DNA of 64,000 bases, from contig NZ_JARAMP010000011.1 of NCBI RefSeq assembly GCF_028802875.1, positions 90,054-154,053 on the forward strand, given 5' to 3'. Made by a program: the position numbers and the translations under genes. Positions 60,240 to 64,000 of this stretch are shown one piece after another. Positions within the stretch are counted from its first letter, which is position 1. Each line of letters begins with the position of its first letter. The DNA comes from Seohaeicola sp024304985. GTDB taxonomy: Bacteria; Pseudomonadota; Alphaproteobacteria; Rhodobacterales; Rhodobacteraceae. The notes under the pieces were generated by a model that ran no database searches, was not told the DNA's origin, and saw only the letters and a program-made list of their open reading frames with translations.

Positions 60240-60279
60240 AGACGGCTTCCTTGCTGGCGTTTGGCTGAGTTCAGCAAAA

Positions 60280-60288
60280 TTGTGCACA
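60280..60288. promoter_or_regulatory. Partial operator TTGTGCACA near the doeA-like start
   Basis: The nine bases TTGTGCACA match nine of ten bases of the perfect palindrome at 60386-60395. It lies 40 bases before the doeA-like ATG, on that gene's side of the divergent region. Confidence 0.5.
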
Positions 60289-60384
60289 TCTCTTCCGTTC
60301 CAAAAGCGAATTCCCTTGTCGCTTTTAGGAATTAAGCTGAATTTTTAGCGGTATATGGTTGACGCTAGTCACGGCCGCATCAAG

Positions 60385-60396
60385 GTTGTGCACAAC
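60385..60396. promoter_or_regulatory. Palindromic operator GTTGTGCACAAC
   Basis: A perfect 12-base palindrome 36 bases before the aminotransferase start. With the copy at 60280 it brackets the 192-base divergent region. TTGT-N2-ACAA sites are usual for FadR/FCD-type GntR regulators, and such a regulator is encoded at 57225. Confidence 0.6.
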
Positions 60397-60431
60397 ATAA
60401 AGATTCACATCACCGCCGAAGGAGGGTGCCG

Positions 60432-61802
60432 ATGCTGACCAATGACCAACTGGCCCAGTGGGACCGCGACAATTTTTTCCATCCCTCGACCCATCTGGCA
60501 GAGTTTGCGCGCGGCAACGCGCCCCAGCGGATCATCACGACGGCCAAGGATTGCCACATTACGGACCGCGATGGCACCCGTCTGCTGGATGCCTTCGCCG
60601 GACTCTACTGTGTGAACGTCGGCTATGGCCGTCAGGAAATTGCCGAGGCGATTGCCGATCAAGCGCGCGAGCTGGCCTATTACCATGCCTATGTCGGCCA
60701 TGGCACCGAGGCGAGCATCACCCTGTCCAAGATGATCCTGGACCGTGCACCCAAGGGCATGTCCAAGGTGTATTTCGGCCTGTCAGGCTCTGATGCCAAT
60801 GAGACCAACGTCAAGCTGGTCTGGTACTACAACAACATTCTGGGCCGGCCTGAGAAGAAAAAGATCATCAGCCGCTGGCGTGGTTACCATGGTTCAGGCC
60901 TTGTGACAGGCTCTTTGACCGGGCTTGAGCTGTTTCACAAGAAATTCGACCTGCCGCTGGCACAAGTGATCCATACCGAGGCGCCTTACTACTTCCGTCG
61001 CCCCGACAGCGACATGACCGAGGCGCAGTTCACGGCCCATCTGGTGGCCGAGCTTGAAGCGCTGATCGAACGCGAAGGGGCCGATACGATTGCTGCCTTC
61101 ATCGGTGAGCCGGTACTGGGGACCGGAGGGATCGTTCCGCCGCCCGAAGGCTATTGGCCTGCCATTCAGGAGGTTCTTCGCAAGCATGATATCCTGCTGA
61201 TTGCCGATGAGGTGGTGACAGGTTTCGGCCGTCTTGGGTCGATGTTCGGGTCCGATCACTATGGCATCACGCCTGATCTGATCACGATCGCCAAGGGTCT
61301 GACCTCGGCCTATGCGCCGCTGTCGGGGTCGATCGTCGGTGATCGCATGTGGAAAGTGCTTGAACAGGGCACCGACGAGAACGGGCCCATCGGCCATGGC
61401 TGGACCTATTCCGCGCATCCTGTGGGCGCTGCGGCCGGTGTGGCCAACCTCAAGTTGCTGGACGAATTGAACCTGATCCAGAACGCAGGCCATGTCGGGG
61501 CATATCTGAACACGCAGATGCGCGCGGCGTTGGCCGAACATCCGCATGTCGGCGAGGTGCGGGGCGAAGGGATGCTTTGTGCGGTCGAGTTCGTTCAGGA
61601 CCGCGACAAGCGCCAGTTCTTTGATGCCTCCGAAAAGGTCGGACCTCGTGTAGCGGCGGCGCTGCTTGGACATGGGGTCATCGGTCGCGCCATGCCGCAG
61701 GGCGATATTCTGGGATTCGCACCGCCCTTCTGCCTGACTCATGCCGAGGCCGATGAGGTGGTTGAAAAAACGGCAAAGTCCATTTCTGAGGCATTAGATT
61801 GA
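60432..61802 (+). CDS. Class III aminotransferase of the DoeA-like module
   Basis: A 456-residue PLP aminotransferase starting at ATG 60432, seven bases after AAGGAGG (GTG 60426 is too close to it). LLIADEVVTGFGRLGSMFGS and the PLP lysine in LITIAKGLTSAYAPLSGSIV are complete, as is FGLSGSDANETNVKLVWYYN. It is related to, but clearly different from, the aminotransferase at 55745. In the module it could transaminate the diamine acid released by the M20 enzyme. ABC transporter genes follow. Confidence 0.9.
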   Translation: MLTNDQLAQWDRDNFFHPSTHLAEFARGNAPQRIITTAKDCHITDRDGTRLLDAFAGLYCVNVGYGRQEIAEAIADQARELAYYHAYVGHGTEASITLSKMILDRAPKGMSKVYFGLSGSDANETNVKLVWYYNNILGRPEKKKIISRWRGYHGSGLVTGSLTGLELFHKKFDLPLAQVIHTEAPYYFRRPDSDMTEAQFTAHLVAELEALIEREGADTIAAFIGEPVLGTGGIVPPPEGYWPAIQEVLRKHDILLIADEVVTGFGRLGSMFGSDHYGITPDLITIAKGLTSAYAPLSGSIVGDRMWKVLEQGTDENGPIGHGWTYSAHPVGAAAGVANLKLLDELNLIQNAGHVGAYLNTQMRAALAEHPHVGEVRGEGMLCAVEFVQDRDKRQFFDASEKVGPRVAAALLGHGVIGRAMPQGDILGFAPPFCLTHAEADEVVEKTAKSISEALD

Positions 61803-61891
61803 CAGGGGTGTCGGGAATTTGTCCTGCAAGTGCGGCCACTTAAAGTCATTTCGCCCGCAAAACCCTGTAATGGCCATTTAAGGCAGCAAAA

Positions 61892-61922
61892 GGGTTGCAA
61901 CCCGCAGGACGTCGGGTTTTAG
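61892..61922 (+). promoter_or_regulatory. Overlapping hairpins between aminotransferase and ABC genes
   Basis: The perfect palindrome GGGTTGCAACCC (61892-61903) shares its right half with a second stem, AACCCG (61899-61904) and CGGGTT (61913-61918), followed by TTAGTCTT. The two cannot form together. The second resembles a weak terminator, so read-through into the ABC genes may be adjustable. Two related sequences, GGCCACTTAAAG and GGCCATTTAAGG, lie just upstream. Confidence 0.4.
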
Positions 61923-61976
61923 TCTTGGGTCAATACGCGGCGCAGATCGTGTGACACAACAAACGGGGAGCCGACC

Positions 61977-63077
61977 TTGGCCGGATCAAGTGCGAACGAT
62001 GCGTTCGTGGCTTTTGAGCGTGTGCAAAAAAGCTATGATGGTGAAACACTGGTCGTCAAAGACCTGAACCTGACCATGCCCAAGGGCGAGTTCCTGACGA
62101 TGTTGGGACCATCTGGATCAGGCAAGACGACTTGCCTGATGATGCTGGCCGGCTTCGAGACCGCCACACATGGCGAAATCCTTCTGGACGGCAAGCCGAT
62201 CAACAACATCCCGCCTCACAAGCGTGGGATCGGTATGGTGTTTCAGAACTATGCGCTGTTTCCGCATATGACGGTGGCGGAAAACCTGTCTTTCCCGTTG
62301 GAAGTCCGCAAGTTCGGCAAATCCGAGCGTGAGGAAAAGGTGAAACGCGCGCTTGAGATGGTGCAGATGGGGGCCTTTGGTGGTCGTCGTCCGGCACAGC
62401 TTTCCGGTGGACAACAGCAGCGGATCGCCTTGGCACGGGCTTTGGTGTTCGAGCCCGAGCTAGTCTTGATGGACGAACCCCTTGGCGCGCTGGACAAACA
62501 ACTGCGCGAGACCTTGCAGTTCGAGATTACACGGCTGGCGCATAACCTTGGGATTACCACGGTCTATGTCACACATGACCAGACCGAGGCGCTGACCATG
62601 TCGGACCGTGTCGCGGTGTTCGACGATGGCCGCATTCAGCAGCTTGCCCCACCAGATGTGCTTTATGAGCAGCCCCAGAACAGTTTCGTTGCGCAGTTCA
62701 TCGGCGAGAACAACACGATGGAAGGCGTGGTGCAGGAGATCAAGGGAGACACCTGCATCGTCAGGCTGGACGGTGGCGAGGTGATTGACGCGAAGCCCGT
62801 CAATGTCAGCAAGGTCGGTGAGCGCACACGCGTTTCGATCCGTCCTGAGAGGGTCGAATTCAACAAGAGCCGTCTGCAGCCCGGGGCTCATACCCTCAAG
62901 GCCGAAGTGCTCGAGTTCATCTACATGGGCGATATCTTCCGCACACGGTTGCGGGTCGCTGGAAATGAGGAATTCGTCGTCAAGACGAGAAACGCACCGG
63001 ATCAGGTGCGCTTGAAGCCGGGTCAGCAGATCGAGATCGGCTGGCTTCCGGAAGATTGCCGCGCGCTCGACGCTTGA
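61977..63077 (+). CDS. Pot-type ABC transporter ATPase
   Basis: A 366-residue ATPase. Walker A GPSGSGKTTCLMML, signature LSGGQQQRIALARALV and Walker B LVLMDEPLGALDKQLRE are intact, with a TOBE domain from about residue 270 (VSIRPERVEFNKSRLQPGAH). It starts with TTG 61977 after GGGGAG. It is distinct from the PotA at 52518. The binding-protein gene follows; permeases would be expected beyond it. Confidence 0.93.
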   Translation: MAGSSANDAFVAFERVQKSYDGETLVVKDLNLTMPKGEFLTMLGPSGSGKTTCLMMLAGFETATHGEILLDGKPINNIPPHKRGIGMVFQNYALFPHMTVAENLSFPLEVRKFGKSEREEKVKRALEMVQMGAFGGRRPAQLSGGQQQRIALARALVFEPELVLMDEPLGALDKQLRETLQFEITRLAHNLGITTVYVTHDQTEALTMSDRVAVFDDGRIQQLAPPDVLYEQPQNSFVAQFIGENNTMEGVVQEIKGDTCIVRLDGGEVIDAKPVNVSKVGERTRVSIRPERVEFNKSRLQPGAHTLKAEVLEFIYMGDIFRTRLRVAGNEEFVVKTRNAPDQVRLKPGQQIEIGWLPEDCRALDA

Positions 63078-63150
63078 GCGCTGGAAAGGCGTCCTCGCTC
63101 AGCCCGTGGGTGAAGACGCGCGTAACAACGGGTGCAACAAGGAGTGAGAT

Positions 63151-63969
63151 ATGAAACTCAAGACAACTCTCATGGCTACAGGGGCGACTCTGATCGCCGC
63201 CGCAGCCTTCGCGCAGAGCAACATGGCCGACAGCATGACTGTCGTGTCCTGGGGCGGTGCCTACCAGAATAGCCAGGTCAAGGCCTATATCGAACCATAT
63301 GTCGCGAATAACCCCGGTCTGAATGTCATCACGGACGAAAGCTCTGCAGAAGCTGTGACCAAGTTGCGGGCAATGTCCGAGGCAGGCAACATCACCTGGG
63401 ATATCGTCGACGTGACCGCCGCGGATGGCCTGCGTCTGTGCGACGAAGGTCTTGCGATGGAGATCGACCCCGACACGATGCTGGCCGCAGCCCCCGACGG
63501 CACTCCCGCCTCCGAGGATTTCGGCAATACACTGGTAGGCGACTGCTTCATCCCGCAGATCGTTTTCTCGACCACTTTCGGCTATCGCACCGATCTGGTG
63601 TCCGAGGCTCCGACCACAGTGTGCGATGTGTTCGACACAGAGAAATTCCCCGGAAAGCGCTCGCTGGAGAAGCGCCCGATCGGCAACATGGAATGGGCGC
63701 TGATCTGCGACGGTGTTCCGATCGAGGAAGTGTATGACACCCTTGAAACCCAAGAAGGCGTTGATCGCGCTTTGGCCAAGCTGGGCACGATCAAGGATGA
63801 TGTGATCTGGTGGTCGGCGGGTGCAGAAACCCCGCAGCTTCTGGCGGATGGCGAAGTTGTCATGGGCTCGACCTATAACGGTTCTCTGATTGCGGCTATG
63901 TCAAGTGGGCTAGCGATCTGTCCGTTCGGGGTCATGGTTCTCTCCGAGGTCACGCATTGCGCCTCATGA
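63151..63969 (+). pseudogene. Pot-type periplasmic binding protein, interrupted at about residue 249
   Basis: The gene begins normally (ATG 63151, AAGGAG upstream, signal peptide ending AAAFAQS). VVSWGGAYQNSQVKAYIEPY and FIPQIVFSTTFGYRTDLVSE identify an extracellular solute-binding protein of the PotD type. Family members have about 350 residues and continue after GSTYNG with another hundred. Here, after GSTYNGSLIAA, unrelated residues and a stop at 63967 follow, and no frame resumes the homology. So the C-terminal lobe is missing, probably through an insertion near 63898. The protein cannot close on ligand as encoded. Confidence 0.72.
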
Positions 63970-64000
63970 TGGTTTTCGGTGGTGGATCGTCTCCAATGTC
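63899..64000. mobile_element. Possible left end of an inserted element (partial)
   Basis: Sequence from about TG at 63899 onward no longer matches the binding-protein family. The minus strand ends an open frame at 63964 (TLETIHHRKPS then TGA), which could be the C-terminus of a transposase. The start TGTCAAGTGGGCTAGC could be a terminal repeat. With only 102 bases visible I cannot name the family or see the other end. Confidence 0.35.

Noticed and set aside
61803..61976. Riboswitch before the ABC genes
   Set aside because: Only short hairpins are visible; no conserved aptamer core could be recognised.
1..64000. CRISPR array, rRNA operon, prophage
   Set aside because: No regularly spaced repeats, rRNA sequence or phage structural genes were seen anywhere in the window.

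Overview
The window is chromosomal DNA of an alphaproteobacterium, most likely a marine Rhodobacterales (Roseobacter-type Rhodobacteraceae). This rests on protein character and gene order: infB with a tiny downstream gene, mutT-argJ-ppiC divergent from secA, ptsN-hpf-lptBAC-kdsD-rnd with a tRNA-Leu, fzlA-queG, and several Pot-type ABC transporters with GntR regulators. DNA is GC-rich, coding density is high, start/stop overlaps of 1-4 bases are common, and TTG/GTG starts are frequent.

Layout. 1-9.5 kb: end of infB and its terminator, an unannotated 45-residue protein, mutT, argJ, a parvulin isomerase, secA, two envelope proteins (one unknown, one a PstS-like domain fused to OmpA) and radC. 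9.6-12.9 kb: dnaKJ with a heat-shock-type promoter. 13-24.8 kb: alkB, then a surface-polysaccharide block: ABC-2 export permease, cysQ, kdsB, four glycosyltransferases, galU, galE and a two-domain sulfotransferase. Co-occurrence of a sulfotransferase with the PAP phosphatase CysQ suggests a sulfated, Kdo-linked glycan. 24.8-29.8 kb: ptsN, hpf, LPS transport genes, kdsD, RNase D and tRNA-Leu(CAG). 29.9-47.6 kb: mostly housekeeping genes: NDUFA9-like, uppP, gltDB, a Hint-domain protein, mtgA, fzlA, queG, an orphan HyuA, kbl-tdh, msrBA, dgkA. 47.6-49.5 kb: a beta-barrel protein and a DMT exporter.

49.5-64 kb: two adjacent amine-utilisation modules. Module 1 (potF-potA-potB-potC-FAD oxidase, a GntR regulator and a class III aminotransferase) looks like polyamine uptake and oxidation. 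Module 2 is a divergent pair of operons: doeA-like creatinase-fold hydrolase, M20 deacetylase and GntR on one side; class III aminotransferase, Pot-type ATPase and binding protein on the other. It resembles ectoine catabolism chemically (ring opening, deacetylation, transamination), but with an ArgE-type M20 enzyme and a Pot-type transporter. Each module carries its own repeated palindromic motif in its control regions. The binding-protein gene of module 2 breaks off at about 63,898, and the sequence to the window end is unrelated, so a mobile element probably interrupts it.

The most interesting leads are module 2 with its paired operators and disrupted transporter, the sulfated-capsule block, the hairpin joining the tRNA-Leu 3' end to the rnd ribosome-binding site, and the unidentified 25-base palindrome between uppP and gltD.
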